Positions 23,355 to 35,517 of a DNA stretch of 64,000 bases are shown piece after piece. A program made the position numbers and the translations under genes. Under the pieces are notes generated by a model that was not told the DNA's origin, ran no database searches, and saw only the letters and a program-made list of their open reading frames with translations. Numbering within the stretch: position 1 is the first letter of the stretch; each line of letters begins with the position of its first letter. The stretch comes from Alicycliphilus denitrificans_A (GTDB taxonomy: Bacteria > Pseudomonadota > Gammaproteobacteria > Burkholderiales > Burkholderiaceae_C), in assembly GCF_044792555.1 (NCBI RefSeq), contig NZ_CP126238.1, positions 3,782,001-3,846,000 of the forward strand, read 5' to 3'.

Positions 23355-24017
23355 CTATTTGCGCTCGCGGCTGGCCACCTGGGCCACGGCCTGGCGGTGC
23401 ACTTCTTCGAGCCCCGCCACGTCGGGCACGGTCATCTGCAGATTGGTGATCAGGCCGTTTTGCAAGCCGTAGCACCAGCCGTGGAGCTGCACCTTCTGGC
23501 CGCGCGCCCAGGCATCCTGCATCACCGTGGAGTGGGCGATGTTCAGCACCTGCTCGATGGCGTTGAGCTCGCACAGCGCGTCATGGCGCCACTGCAGGTC
23601 CAGGCCTTGGAGCAGGGCCGCGTGCTTGTCGCGCACATCCTTCACATGGCGGATCCAGTTGTCCGCCAGGCCTATGCGCGCGTCCTGCAGCGCCGCCAGC
23701 ACGCCGCCGCAGCCGTAGTGGCCCACGACCATCAGATGCTCCACCTTGAGCTGATCCACCGCATACTGAATGGTGGACAGGCAGTTGAGGTCGGTGGGCA
23801 CGACCACGTTGGCGATGTTGCGGTGCACGAACACCTCGCCCGGCTCCAGTCCCGTGATCTGGTTGGCAGGAACGCGGCTATCGGAGCATCCGATCCACAT
23901 GTAGCGCGGCTTTTGCTGCGCCAGCAGGCCGGTGAAAAAACCGGGACGCTCGCGCTCCATCTGCGCCGCCCAGGCGCGGTTGTGCTCGAAGAGATCGCTG
24001 ATGGAACTGCTGCTCAT
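23355..24017 (-). CDS. can: Beta-class carbonic anhydrase
   Basis: This 220-residue beta-carbonic anhydrase has zinc ligands C44 (in IGCSDSRVP), H100 and C103 (in GHYGCGG), with the Asp46-Arg48 dyad of the active site. It interconverts CO2 and bicarbonate in the cytoplasm, supplying bicarbonate for carboxylases. That fits a neighbour set for leucine catabolism, where methylcrotonyl-CoA carboxylase needs bicarbonate. The start at 24017 lies 29 bp after the isovaleryl-CoA dehydrogenase stop, so they are probably one transcript. The length and motif order match the E. coli Can (YadF) clade. Confidence 0.93.
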   Translation of the reverse strand: MSSSSISDLFEHNRAWAAQMERERPGFFTGLLAQQKPRYMWIGCSDSRVPANQITGLEPGEVFVHRNIANVVVPTDLNCLSTIQYAVDQLKVEHLMVVGHYGCGGVLAALQDARIGLADNWIRHVKDVRDKHAALLQGLDLQWRHDALCELNAIEQVLNIAHSTVMQDAWARGQKVQLHGWCYGLQNGLITNLQMTVPDVAGLEEVHRQAVAQVASRERK

Positions 24018-24046
24018 GGGCTTCCTTTGTGTTGAGATCGCGTACC

Positions 24047-25237
24047 TTAGCAAGTTTCCGCAAACAGCTCGCGGCCAATCAGCATGCGTCGAATCTCGCT
24101 GGTGCCGGCGCCAATTTCATATAGCTTGGCGTCGCGCCACAGCCGGCCCAGCGGATACTCGTTGATATAGCCGTTGCCGCCGTAGATTTGCACGCCCTCG
24201 CCCGCCATCCAGGTGGCCTTCTCAGCCGTCCACAGGATGACACTGGCGCAGTCCTTGCGCACCTGGCGCACATGCTCTGCGCCCAGCATGTCCAGGTTCT
24301 TGGCCACGGTGTAGGCAAACGAGCGGCCGGCCTGCAGCACGGTGTACATGTCGGCCACCTTGCCCTGGATGAGCTGGAACTCGCCGATGCTCTGGCCGAA
24401 CTGCTTGCGGTCATGGATGTAGGGCACGACGTTGTCCATCACCGCCTGCATGATGCCCAGCGGCCCGCCCGTGAGCACGGCGCGCTCGTAGTCCAGGCCA
24501 CTCATCAGCACCTTGGCGCCACCGTTGAGCTGGCCCAGCACGTTGTCCTGCGGCACCTCGACATCTTGGAATACCAGCTCGCCCGTGTGGCTGCCACGCA
24601 TACCCAGCTTGTCGAGTTTCTGCGCAATCGAAAACCCGGGCATGCCTTTCTCGATCAGGAAGGCCGTGACACCGCGTGCGCCCAGCTCAGGCTCGGTCTT
24701 GGCATAGACCACCAGGGTGTCGGCGTCGGGGCCGTTGGTGATCCACATCTTGGAGCCGTTGAGCAGGTAGTAGCCGCCCTTGTCCTCGGCCTTGAGCTTC
24801 ATGCTGATCACGTCGGACCCAGCGCCCGGCTCGCTCATCGCGAGCGCGCCCACATGCTCGCCGCTGATCAGCTTGGGCAGGTATTTGGCCTTTTGCGCGG
24901 CGCTGCCGTTGCGGTTGATCTGGTTCACGCACAGGTTGCTGTGCGCACCATAGGACAGACCTACCGAGGCACTGGCACGCGAGATTTCCTCCATGGTCAC
25001 CATGTGTGCGAGGTAGCCCATGTCGGCGCCGCCGTACTGCTCCGGCACGGTGATCCCCAGCACGCCCAGCTCACCAAATTTGCGCCACAGATCCATGGGG
25101 AACTGATCATTGCGGTCAATTTCGGCCGCACGCGGGGCAATTTCGGCCTGTGCAAACTCGCGCACGGCATCGCGCAGCGCGTCGATGTCCTCGCCTAACT
25201 GAAAATTCAGGCCTGGCAACTGGGTGGCAGTACTCAT
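24047..25237 (-). CDS. liuA: Isovaleryl-CoA dehydrogenase
   Basis: This 396-residue flavoenzyme starts with the family-typical LPGLNFQLGEDIDALRDAV and contains MSEPGAGSDVISMKL, WITNGPDADTLVVYAKT and GGNGYINEYPLGRLWRDAKLYEIGAGT. The catalytic Glu of isovaleryl-CoA dehydrogenases is in the helix segment LDYERAVLTGGPLG rather than near the C terminus. That residue is present here, while the late position has GAGTSE. It oxidises isovaleryl-CoA to 3-methylcrotonyl-CoA in leucine breakdown. The ATG at 25237 has an AGGAG ribosome site. A perfect 16-bp palindrome lies about 100 bp upstream and the LiuR gene precedes it. The later liu genes (carboxylase, hydratase, lyase) are not in the window. Confidence 0.92.
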   Translation of the reverse strand: MSTATQLPGLNFQLGEDIDALRDAVREFAQAEIAPRAAEIDRNDQFPMDLWRKFGELGVLGITVPEQYGGADMGYLAHMVTMEEISRASASVGLSYGAHSNLCVNQINRNGSAAQKAKYLPKLISGEHVGALAMSEPGAGSDVISMKLKAEDKGGYYLLNGSKMWITNGPDADTLVVYAKTEPELGARGVTAFLIEKGMPGFSIAQKLDKLGMRGSHTGELVFQDVEVPQDNVLGQLNGGAKVLMSGLDYERAVLTGGPLGIMQAVMDNVVPYIHDRKQFGQSIGEFQLIQGKVADMYTVLQAGRSFAYTVAKNLDMLGAEHVRQVRKDCASVILWTAEKATWMAGEGVQIYGGNGYINEYPLGRLWRDAKLYEIGAGTSEIRRMLIGRELFAETC

Positions 25238-25333
25238 GGATGCTCTCCTGGATAAGGGGGGAGGGATACGCTTCATCTGCGTCCTGCGTCTGCTGCCAGC
25301 GAATGCATGCAAAAACGGAGGGAGACAGGATCG

Positions 25334-25358
25334 AATTACGTTTACGTAAACGTCAATT
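25334..25358. promoter_or_regulatory. LiuR-type operator upstream of liuA
   Basis: The perfect palindrome ACGTTTACGTAAACGT spans 25338-25353 and is flanked by AATT and CAATT. It sits in the 131-bp gap between liuR and liuA, and it resembles the ACGT-based operators known for LiuR-type MerR regulators of branched-chain amino acid catabolism. A related palindrome lies upstream of liuR itself. Confidence 0.75.
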
Positions 25359-25368
25359 ATGCCCAACT

Positions 25369-25764
25369 TTATGGATTTGACGATTCAATTTTTGCGAGCA
25401 AATCCATGGCCTCGCGCTCGTGCTCACATACCTCATCCAGATTGGCCTGCAAATCCCTCATCTGCTCTTCGAGTTGCTTGCGATGCACGGCAAGCACTTC
25501 CAAGAATTTGTGTAGTTGCACCCCCGTGTCCCGCGGGCTGTCATAGAGGTCAATGATCTCCTTGGCCTCGTTCAAGGACAGGCCTAGGCGCTTGGCACGC
25601 AGCGTCAGCTTCAGCCGCGTGCGATCGCGCCCGCTGTAGACGCGACTGCGCCCACCAGGTCCCGCACGCTCCGGCCGCAGCAGCCCCATATCTTCATAAA
25701 AACGCATTGCGCGGGTGGTGAGATCGAACTCACGGGCGAGATCACTGATGGTGTAGGTAGCCAT
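25369..25764 (-). CDS. liuR: MerR family regulator of branched-chain amino acid catabolism (LiuR)
   Basis: This 131-residue MerR protein has an N-terminal winged helix (YTISDLAREFDLTTRAMRFYEDMGLL) and the arginine-rich second half of the DNA-binding domain. A dimerising coiled coil follows (about 80-125, VHRKQLEEQMRDLQANLDEV). There is no metal-binding cysteine set, which fits sensing of an acyl-CoA or other organic effector. Its place just upstream of isovaleryl-CoA dehydrogenase, and the ACGT palindromes before both genes, identify it as LiuR. One palindrome touches its start codon, so autoregulation is expected. Short ORF-level alternatives with longer N termini lack sense. Confidence 0.87.
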   Translation of the reverse strand: MATYTISDLAREFDLTTRAMRFYEDMGLLRPERAGPGGRSRVYSGRDRTRLKLTLRAKRLGLSLNEAKEIIDLYDSPRDTGVQLHKFLEVLAVHRKQLEEQMRDLQANLDEVCEHEREAMDLLAKIESSNP

Positions 25765-25767
25765 GAA

Positions 25768-25789
25768 TTGACGTTAACGTGAACGTCAA
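25768..25789. promoter_or_regulatory. LiuR-type operator upstream of liuR
   Basis: TTGACGTTAAC is followed directly by GTGAACGTCAA, a 22-bp palindrome with a single mismatched base pair, beginning four bases upstream of the liuR start codon. It shares the TTGACGT half-site with the liuA palindrome, which supports autoregulation. Confidence 0.72.
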
Positions 25790-25834
25790 TACTACCGCAG
25801 CTTGACTGCACGTGCCGCAGAACAAGCAAATTCC

Positions 25835-25874
25835 CAAAGCAAAACGCCCTCCCCCTGGTATCAGGGGGAGGGCG
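25835..25874 (-). terminator. Rho-independent terminator of the rRNA operon
   Basis: A perfect 13-bp stem (CGCCCTCCCCCTG at 25845-25857 with its complement at 25862-25874) and a 4-nt loop are followed on the minus strand by TTTTGCTTTGGG. It lies just after the 5S gene and ends the rrn transcript before liuR. Confidence 0.88.
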
Positions 25875-25889
25875 GTTTGGGCTGTAATA

Positions 25890-26004
25890 GCCTGACGATG
25901 ACCTACTTTCACACGGGAACCCGCACTATCATCGGCGCGAAGTCGTTTCACTGTCCTGTTCGGGATGGGAAGGAGTGGGACCGACTTGCTATGGTCATCA
26001 GGCA
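25890..26004 (-). rRNA. rrf: 5S ribosomal RNA
   Basis: The reverse strand begins TGCCTGATGACCATAGCAAG, contains the conserved CCCATCCCGAACAG loop, and ends GACGATGACC-type closing stem (GGTCATCGTCAGGC), giving about 115 nt with paired ends. It is the last gene of the rRNA operon and is followed by a strong terminator. Confidence 0.95.
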
Positions 26005-26131
26005 TAACTGGGTGCTGTGCAGTCATGTGGTGACTGCACGGCGAATTCATAGAGTCTATATCAGCTTGAGGTATTTGATTGCGTACTTGGCATAACAGTC
26101 TTGAACTGCTGGTTGGAGCAGTCAAAGTTAT

Positions 26132-29008
<2,877 letters not shown>

Positions 29009-29201
29009 CTATAACTTTGACCTCTTTTGCAAGAAGCCTCCATTTTTGAGTTCAAAGACTTGCGAGGTCTCGCACCTCGCGCGTTATGCCGTAATGTGAA
29101 TGTTTCTTTGGCACCATGGCTCGCGCCACAGTGTCTTAGAGAACGATTCGTCATTACTTGAACAAAATTGCTTTTGTTCGTTTTGACGCAATCAAATTTA
29201 G

Positions 29202-29280
29202 GTTGCTAGCGGCACGGTGCGCCTTCCGGCGCTTTCCGCTAGCAACGCTGATTCGACTCTATGAATTTTTAAAGAACAGC
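29202..29280 (-). promoter_or_regulatory. Spacer hairpin and boxA before 23S
   Basis: On the minus strand, GCTGTTCTTTAAAAATTCAT (29261-29280) contains a boxA-type antitermination element. Downstream, GTTGCTAGCGG and CCGCTAGCAAC (29202-29212 and 29236-29246) form a perfect 11-bp stem. Similar boxA-like text, TTCTTTAGAAC, lies upstream of 16S near 31251-31262. Confidence 0.7.
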
Positions 29281-29361
29281 CAATTAATCGATCTATCTCG
29301 ATCAACACCAAAACAGCCTTGCTTAAAGCTGCTTTGGTGTAAATGAAATCTACCGCTGATG

Positions 29362-29437
29362 TGGTGGAGGATGACGGGATCGAACCGACGACCCCCTGCT
29401 TGCAAAGCAGGTGCTCTCCCAGCTGAGCTAATCCCCC
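29362..29437 (-). tRNA. tRNA-Ala (TGC)
   Basis: The minus strand reads GGGGGATTAGCTCAGCTGGG with a 7-bp acceptor stem, anticodon loop CTTTGCAAG (anticodon TGC), T arm GTCGGTTCGATCC and an encoded CCA. It is 76 nt including CCA and lies in the 16S-23S spacer. Confidence 0.97.
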
Positions 29438-29475
29438 AGGGGTGTTTCGCGCTCTTGGCTCGGCGGAATTCGTGA

Positions 29476-29549
29476 TGGGTCTAGTTGGGCTCGAACCAAC
29501 GACCCCCGCCTTATCAAGACGGTGCTCTAACCAGCTGAGCTACAGACCC
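29476..29549 (-). tRNA. tRNA-Ile (GAT)
   Basis: The minus strand reads GGGTCTGTAGCTCAGCTGGT, with anticodon loop CTTGATAAG (anticodon GAT) and T arm GTTGGTTCGAGCC. The body is 74 nt. The three bases after the discriminator A are TCA rather than CCA, so CCA must be added after transcription. It is the first tRNA after 16S. Confidence 0.96.
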
Positions 29550-29635
29550 TCCCGCCAGTTTGCACCAGCAGTTTTTCCCGCTGTCTTCCAACAACCGATA
29601 AGTGTGGGCGTTCAATATTGAATGCAGTTTTCCAG

Positions 29636-31166
<1,531 letters not shown>

Positions 31167-31372
31167 ATCTTGAAATTTAAAGTCTTTCGACTTCACTCAT
31201 AAAAACGGAATTGAAGTGAACTTCACTTCTATTCTCATGAGCGTTTGATAGTTCTAAAGAACTTGGCATTCGCCATCAAACGCCCACGCTTATCGGCTGT
31301 ATGTTTTTAAGGATCCCACAAGCCAGAATTTTTTCTGACTTTTAAACTTTGCTGTGATCAGCGAAGCCTTGA

Positions 31373-31402
31373 ATTCTAACACAGGTTTTAAAGTCCTGTC
31401 AA
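31373..31402 (-). promoter_or_regulatory. rRNA promoter P2
   Basis: On the minus strand, TTGACA (31397-31402) and TAGAAT (31373-31378) are separated by 18 bp. It is the proximal of two promoters; the sequence after the -10, TTCAAGGCTTCGCTGAT, is repeated after P1, so the promoter region looks duplicated. Confidence 0.75.
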
Positions 31403-31481
31403 ACTTTGTGGTCTTTCAACCTTTCGCTGTTTCGATCGGCGCAATCTTTATTGCAGAACCGCTTCATCAGCGAAGCCTTGA

Positions 31482-31511
31482 AGTATACATCGGTTTTTTA
31501 AACCCTTGCAA
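31482..31511 (-). promoter_or_regulatory. rRNA promoter P1
   Basis: On the minus strand, TTGCAA (31506-31511) and TATACT (31482-31487) are separated by 18 bp and followed by the same TTCAAGGCTTCGCTGAT initiation region as P2. AT-rich DNA just upstream (about 31515-31530) could be an UP element. The remaining bases to 31703 hold no gene and must include the promoter of the divergent ABC-F gene. Confidence 0.65.
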
Positions 31512-31703
31512 CTCAAGTCAGAAAATTTTTTACTTCTCCTGACTCGCCGCAGATGCCGAACCCTTAGAAAGGCGTCCTGTCCTGCAGCAAGAGCGCAAGT
31601 ATAGCGCGGGTTTCCCCCTAGAAAATCTTCAGGCACATTTTTTGTTGGATGCCTCGCCTGGTGATCCAAGTGGGCCCTTGCCTACCCGTCGATAATTCCG
31701 GCC

Positions 31704-33590
31704 ATGGCACTGATTACTTTGATGAACGCCCAACTGGCGTTCGGGCATGTGGCCCTGCTCGATCATGCGGACTTTTCGCTGGAGCCGGGCGAACGCGTGG
31801 GGTTGATTGGGCGCAACGGCGCAGGCAAATCTTCCCTACTGCGGATTTTGGGCGATTTGGCCATGCCTGACGATGGCACGCTCAGCGTGCAGCAAGGCCT
31901 ACGCATCACCTATGTGGCACAGGAGCCGGATCTCGCCCCTGAGGTCACGGTATTTCAAGCCGCGGCCCAGGGCCTGTCGCGGGCCATTGCGCTGCGGGAG
32001 CAATATCTGTCCGGGGCCCCTGGGCTGGATCTGGATGCGCTGCAATCGCAAATCGAGGCCTACGATGCCTGGAATTGGGAGCAGCGCGTGGAGGAAACCC
32101 TGCAGCGCCTGCACCTGGATCCCCAGGCGGTGGTAGGCGCACTCTCCGGTGGGACGAAGAAGCGCGTGGCCCTGGCCCAAGCTCTGGTGACCAGGCCCGA
32201 TGTGCTGCTGCTGGACGAGCCCACCAACCATCTGGATCTGGGCTCGATCGAGTGGCTGGAGGAGCTGCTGCTGGCCTTCAAAGGCAGCGTCGTCACCATC
32301 ACCCACGATCGCAGCTTTCTGGACCGGATCGCCACCCGTATCGTGGAGCTCGATCGCGGGCAGCTACGTTCCTACCCGGGCAACTTTGCCCAATACCTTG
32401 TGCAAAAAGAGGAGCAACTGGCGCAGGAGACCGTCATCAACGCCCGCGCCGACAAGCTGCTGGCGCAGGAGGAGGTCTGGATACGCAAGGGCGTGGAAGC
32501 GCGGCGCACGCGCAGCCAGAGCCGCATCGGCCGATTGGAGGCCTTGCGCGCCAACCGCGTAGCCAGGCGCGAGGCACTGGGCAGCGTGAAGATGGACATC
32601 GCCTCGGGTGCCCAGGGCGGTTACCAGGGCAAGGTCGTGGCCGAGCTCACGCGCGTCTCCAAGACCTTTGGCGACAGAACGATAGTGCGCGACTTCAGCG
32701 CCACCATCCTGCGCGGCGACAAGGTGGGCCTGATCGGCCCCAATGGCGCGGGCAAGACCACGCTGCTCAAGCTGATCCTGGGCGAGCTTGCGCCCGACAG
32801 CGGCAGCGTGCGCCGCGGCAATAACCTGCAGGTGGCGTACTTCGACCAGATGCGCAACGCCATCGACCTGGATGCGACGCTGGAGGACTTCATCAGTCCG
32901 GGCAGCGAGTGGATCGAGATCGGCACACAGCGCAAGCATGTCAAGAGCTATCTGGGCGATTTTCTGTTTTCCCCGGCGCGCGCGCATTCTCCCGTGCGCT
33001 CACTCTCGGGCGGCGAACGCAACCGGCTGCTGCTGGCGCGGCTATTTGCCCGCCCGGCGAATGTGCTGGTGCTGGATGAACCGACCAACGACCTGGACAT
33101 CGACACGCTGGACCTGCTGGAAGAGCTGCTGCAGAGTTACGACGGCACGGTGTTCCTGGTGAGCCACGACCGGACCTTCCTGGACAACGTGGTCACCAGC
33201 ACCATCGCCAGCGAGGGCGGGGGCCTGTGGCGCGAGTACGAAGGCGGGGTGCAGGACTGGCTGACCCAGTCGCGGCGCAGCCGCGAACTGGCTGGAGCAC
33301 CAGCGGCGGCCGGCAGGAATACCAGTCAAAATGACGTCAAGCGCTCTCCAGAAAAGCGCGAGCAGCTACAAAAAAGAAAGCTGAGCTACAAGGAGCAGCG
33401 CGAGCTGGAGCTGCTGCCCACACAGATCGACGCGCTGGAGGCCGAGCAAAAGGCCATCCGTGACGAGCTGGCCGATGGCGGCCTGTATGCCCGCGATGGC
33501 GCCCGCGCCACATCGCTGCACGAGCGCGACGGCGAGATCGAGGAGCTGCTGATGCAGGCGCTGGAGCGCTGGGCCGAGCTGTCGGCCTGA
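31704..33590 (+). CDS. uup: ABC-F ATPase, Uup type
   Basis: This 628-residue soluble protein has two ABC ATPase domains. The first has GLIGRNGAGKSS (about 33-44), signature LSGGTKKR and Walker B VLLLDEPTNHLD. The second has GLIGPNGAGKTT (about 342), LSGGERNR and VLVLDEPTNDLD. A linker of about 80 charged residues joins them, and a C-terminal coiled coil (about 545-628) is typical of Uup. ABC-F proteins act on ribosomes or DNA and have no membrane segment; Uup affects transposon excision and ribosome function. Between ATPase 2 and the coiled coil, residues about 540-560 are encoded by a copy of the AGCGCTT repeat, kept in frame. The start at 31704 gives the standard length. Confidence 0.9.
   Translation: MALITLMNAQLAFGHVALLDHADFSLEPGERVGLIGRNGAGKSSLLRILGDLAMPDDGTLSVQQGLRITYVAQEPDLAPEVTVFQAAAQGLSRAIALREQYLSGAPGLDLDALQSQIEAYDAWNWEQRVEETLQRLHLDPQAVVGALSGGTKKRVALAQALVTRPDVLLLDEPTNHLDLGSIEWLEELLLAFKGSVVTITHDRSFLDRIATRIVELDRGQLRSYPGNFAQYLVQKEEQLAQETVINARADKLLAQEEVWIRKGVEARRTRSQSRIGRLEALRANRVARREALGSVKMDIASGAQGGYQGKVVAELTRVSKTFGDRTIVRDFSATILRGDKVGLIGPNGAGKTTLLKLILGELAPDSGSVRRGNNLQVAYFDQMRNAIDLDATLEDFISPGSEWIEIGTQRKHVKSYLGDFLFSPARAHSPVRSLSGGERNRLLLARLFARPANVLVLDEPTNDLDIDTLDLLEELLQSYDGTVFLVSHDRTFLDNVVTSTIASEGGGLWREYEGGVQDWLTQSRRSRELAGAPAAAGRNTSQNDVKRSPEKREQLQKRKLSYKEQRELELLPTQIDALEAEQKAIRDELADGGLYARDGARATSLHERDGEIEELLMQALERWAELSA
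33325..33376. repeat. Dispersed AGCGCTT hairpin repeat, copy 4, inside uup
   Basis: CAAGCGCTCTCCAGAAAAGC followed by GCGAGCAGCTACAAAAAAG is the family palindrome, including the TCCAGAAAAGC loop also seen in copy 6 at 53781. It lies wholly within the coding sequence, in the linker before the C-terminal coiled coil, and does not break the frame. Confidence 0.6.
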
Positions 33591-33602
33591 GGCGCCCGCA
33601 GC

Positions 33603-34715
33603 TCAGATGCGGTGGTGCAGCCGCTCGGTGGATCCACGCAGGCGCGCGATCAACGCCGGGGCGATCTGCGTGAGCGGCAGTACCTCGTCGGCCGCGCCAT
33701 GGGCGATGGCCTCGCGCGGCATGCCGAAGACGATGCAGCTGGCCTCGTCCTGCACGTAGTTGTAGCTGCCCGCGTCCTTCATTTCACGCATGGCTGCCGC
33801 ACCGTCGGCACCCATGCCGGTGAGCATGATGCCGTAGGCATTGCGTCCCACGACAGCTGCTGCCGACTTGAACAACACCTCCACCGAGGGCTTGTGCCGG
33901 TTTACGGGCGGCCCGTCGTCCACCACGGCTACATAGTTGGCGCCACTGCGGGCGATGTAGAACTGCTTGCCCCCAGGGGCAATGTAGGCGTGGCCGGGCA
34001 GGATGCGCTCGCCACTCACGGCCTCTTTCACCGTAATCTGGCACAGGCTATTGAGCCGCGCCGCAAAACTGGTGGTGAACCCCGGCGGCATGTGCTGGGT
34101 GATGACAATGGCCGGTGAATCGGCCGGCAGGTGCACCAGCACCTCACGTATGGCCTCGGTGCCGCCGGTGGAGGCGCCTATGCAAATCAGCTTCTCGGTG
34201 GACAGGCGCCCCAGCAGCGCCGATGCCGCTGGCGGGGGCGCGGCAACCGGCGCACCAGCGCTATCGGGTTGCGCGATGGCGCTGGCGCTGCGCACCGGGG
34301 CGCGGCGCACATGAGCCGAGGCCGCCACGCGGATCTTGTCCACGATCTGCGTGGCCAGGTCGTTCAGTCCGCCGGCCAGGCCTACGCGCGGCTTGGCCAC
34401 AAAATCGACGGCGCCCAGTTCCAGTGCCCTCATCGTCACCTCGGCGCCACGCTCGGTCAGTGTGGAGATCATCACCACCGGCATGGGCCGCAGACGCATC
34501 AGGCGCCCAAGGAAGTCGATGCCGTCCATGCGCGGCATTTCCACATCCAGCGTGATCACGTCGGGATTTTTCTCACGAATCATTTCACGTGCGATCAGCG
34601 GATCGTTGGCCGTGCCTATGCACTCCATGTCGCTTTGGCGGTTGATGATCTCGGCCAGCAGGCTGCGCACCAGCGCCGAATCGTCCACCACGATGACGCG
34701 TATCTTGCCCTTCAT
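33603..34715 (-). CDS. cheB: Chemotaxis methylesterase/deamidase CheB
   Basis: This 370-residue two-domain protein has a receiver (1-125) with phospho-Asp D57 in VITLDVEMPRMDG and a linker rich in Ala and Pro. The methylesterase domain has Ser in CIGASTGGTEA, His in VITQHMPPGFTTSFA and Asp in GIMLTGMGADGA. CheB removes methyl groups from receptor glutamates after phosphorylation by CheA, giving adaptation. It is the last gene of the chemotaxis operon. The start at 34715 is preceded by 37 bp after cheD. The cluster contains no receptor (MCP) gene. Confidence 0.96.
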   Translation of the reverse strand: MKGKIRVIVVDDSALVRSLLAEIINRQSDMECIGTANDPLIAREMIREKNPDVITLDVEMPRMDGIDFLGRLMRLRPMPVVMISTLTERGAEVTMRALELGAVDFVAKPRVGLAGGLNDLATQIVDKIRVAASAHVRRAPVRSASAIAQPDSAGAPVAAPPPAASALLGRLSTEKLICIGASTGGTEAIREVLVHLPADSPAIVITQHMPPGFTTSFAARLNSLCQITVKEAVSGERILPGHAYIAPGGKQFYIARSGANYVAVVDDGPPVNRHKPSVEVLFKSAAAVVGRNAYGIMLTGMGADGAAAMREMKDAGSYNYVQDEASCIVFGMPREAIAHGAADEVLPLTQIAPALIARLRGSTERLHHRI

Positions 34716-34752
34716 ATCGCTTGTTTCCCCTCTTTCTTTGCGCAGGCAACGA

Positions 34753-35517
34753 TCAGAACAGATCGACCGACCCGCCACTGGTAGCGCGTACCACCGTAGC
34801 CGCATTGCCGCGTGTCTCTTGCGCCAACGCCTCCGGGTGGGCATGTGCCAGTCGCTTGACCATGGCCTTGCCGGTCACCGGAAAAAATACCACCTTGCGC
34901 GGATAAATGTCGAGCACATCCTCGGAGACTATGGGTATGCGCTCGGTGGCCAGATAGTCACGCACGAAGCGGGTGTTGCGCTCACCCACGTTCATCGTGG
35001 TGAAGTTGGCCATGACCTGGCCGCCGCCGAAGATCTTCGCTTGCAGGGTTTCGCGGCGTGCGCCCAGCTTCATCATCTCGTTGATCAGCAGCTCCATGGC
35101 ATAGGAGCCATAGCGCCCCGAGGAGTCGACGCTGTCGCTCTCCGGCAGCATGAAGTGGTTCATGCCACCCACGCGCATACGGCTGTCCCAGAGACAGGCG
35201 GCGATGCACGAGCCCAGCACCGTCATGATGGCCAGCTGTTCCCGCGCAACGAAATATTCGCCCGGCAGCACCTTGACGGCGTTGTGCAGGAAATGGTGGT
35301 CAAAGAAGAAGAATGCGGCCTCGCCCGGCTTGCGCGGCTGTGCCTTGAGCTGCTGCAGCGTGCTCTGGGGCGCAGGCTCGGCGCCGGCCTGCGCACCGGA
35401 CGCCAAGGGCGTGACACGCGGCACATGCCTGCGCTCGGGCAGTGCACCGGGCTGCAGCGATGGTGCTATGGGCATGGTGCTCATGTACGGCTTGTGCCTC
35501 GGGTCAAATTCGCTCAT
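34753..35517 (-). CDS. cheD: Receptor glutamine deamidase CheD
   Basis: This 254-residue protein has the CheD core with catalytic Cys in MTVLGSCIAACLWDSR, His in GGMNHFMLPES, and Thr/Ser residues of the papain-like active site. About 90 N-terminal residues before VKVLPGEYFVA are longer than in the family norm (often about 160-200 in all) and low in complexity. CheD deamidates receptor glutamines and may be sequestered by CheC or CheY. The start at 35517 overlaps the cheR stop by 14 bp; an alternative ATG at 35484 would remove 11 residues. Confidence 0.93.
   Translation of the reverse strand: MSEFDPRHKPYMSTMPIAPSLQPGALPERRHVPRVTPLASGAQAGAEPAPQSTLQQLKAQPRKPGEAAFFFFDHHFLHNAVKVLPGEYFVAREQLAIMTVLGSCIAACLWDSRMRVGGMNHFMLPESDSVDSSGRYGSYAMELLINEMMKLGARRETLQAKIFGGGQVMANFTTMNVGERNTRFVRDYLATERIPIVSEDVLDIYPRKVVFFPVTGKAMVKRLAHAHPEALAQETRGNAATVVRATSGGSVDLF

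Noticed and set aside
21575..23449. A 624-codon open frame opposite aceK
   Set aside because: Antisense shadow of a clearly identified AceK gene; no ribosome site and no family resemblance.
20304..25237. A mobile or catabolic island based on mixed gene functions
   Set aside because: Composition is uniform with the flanks, no integrase or tRNA-end repeat is present, and the genes are typical chromosomal functions.
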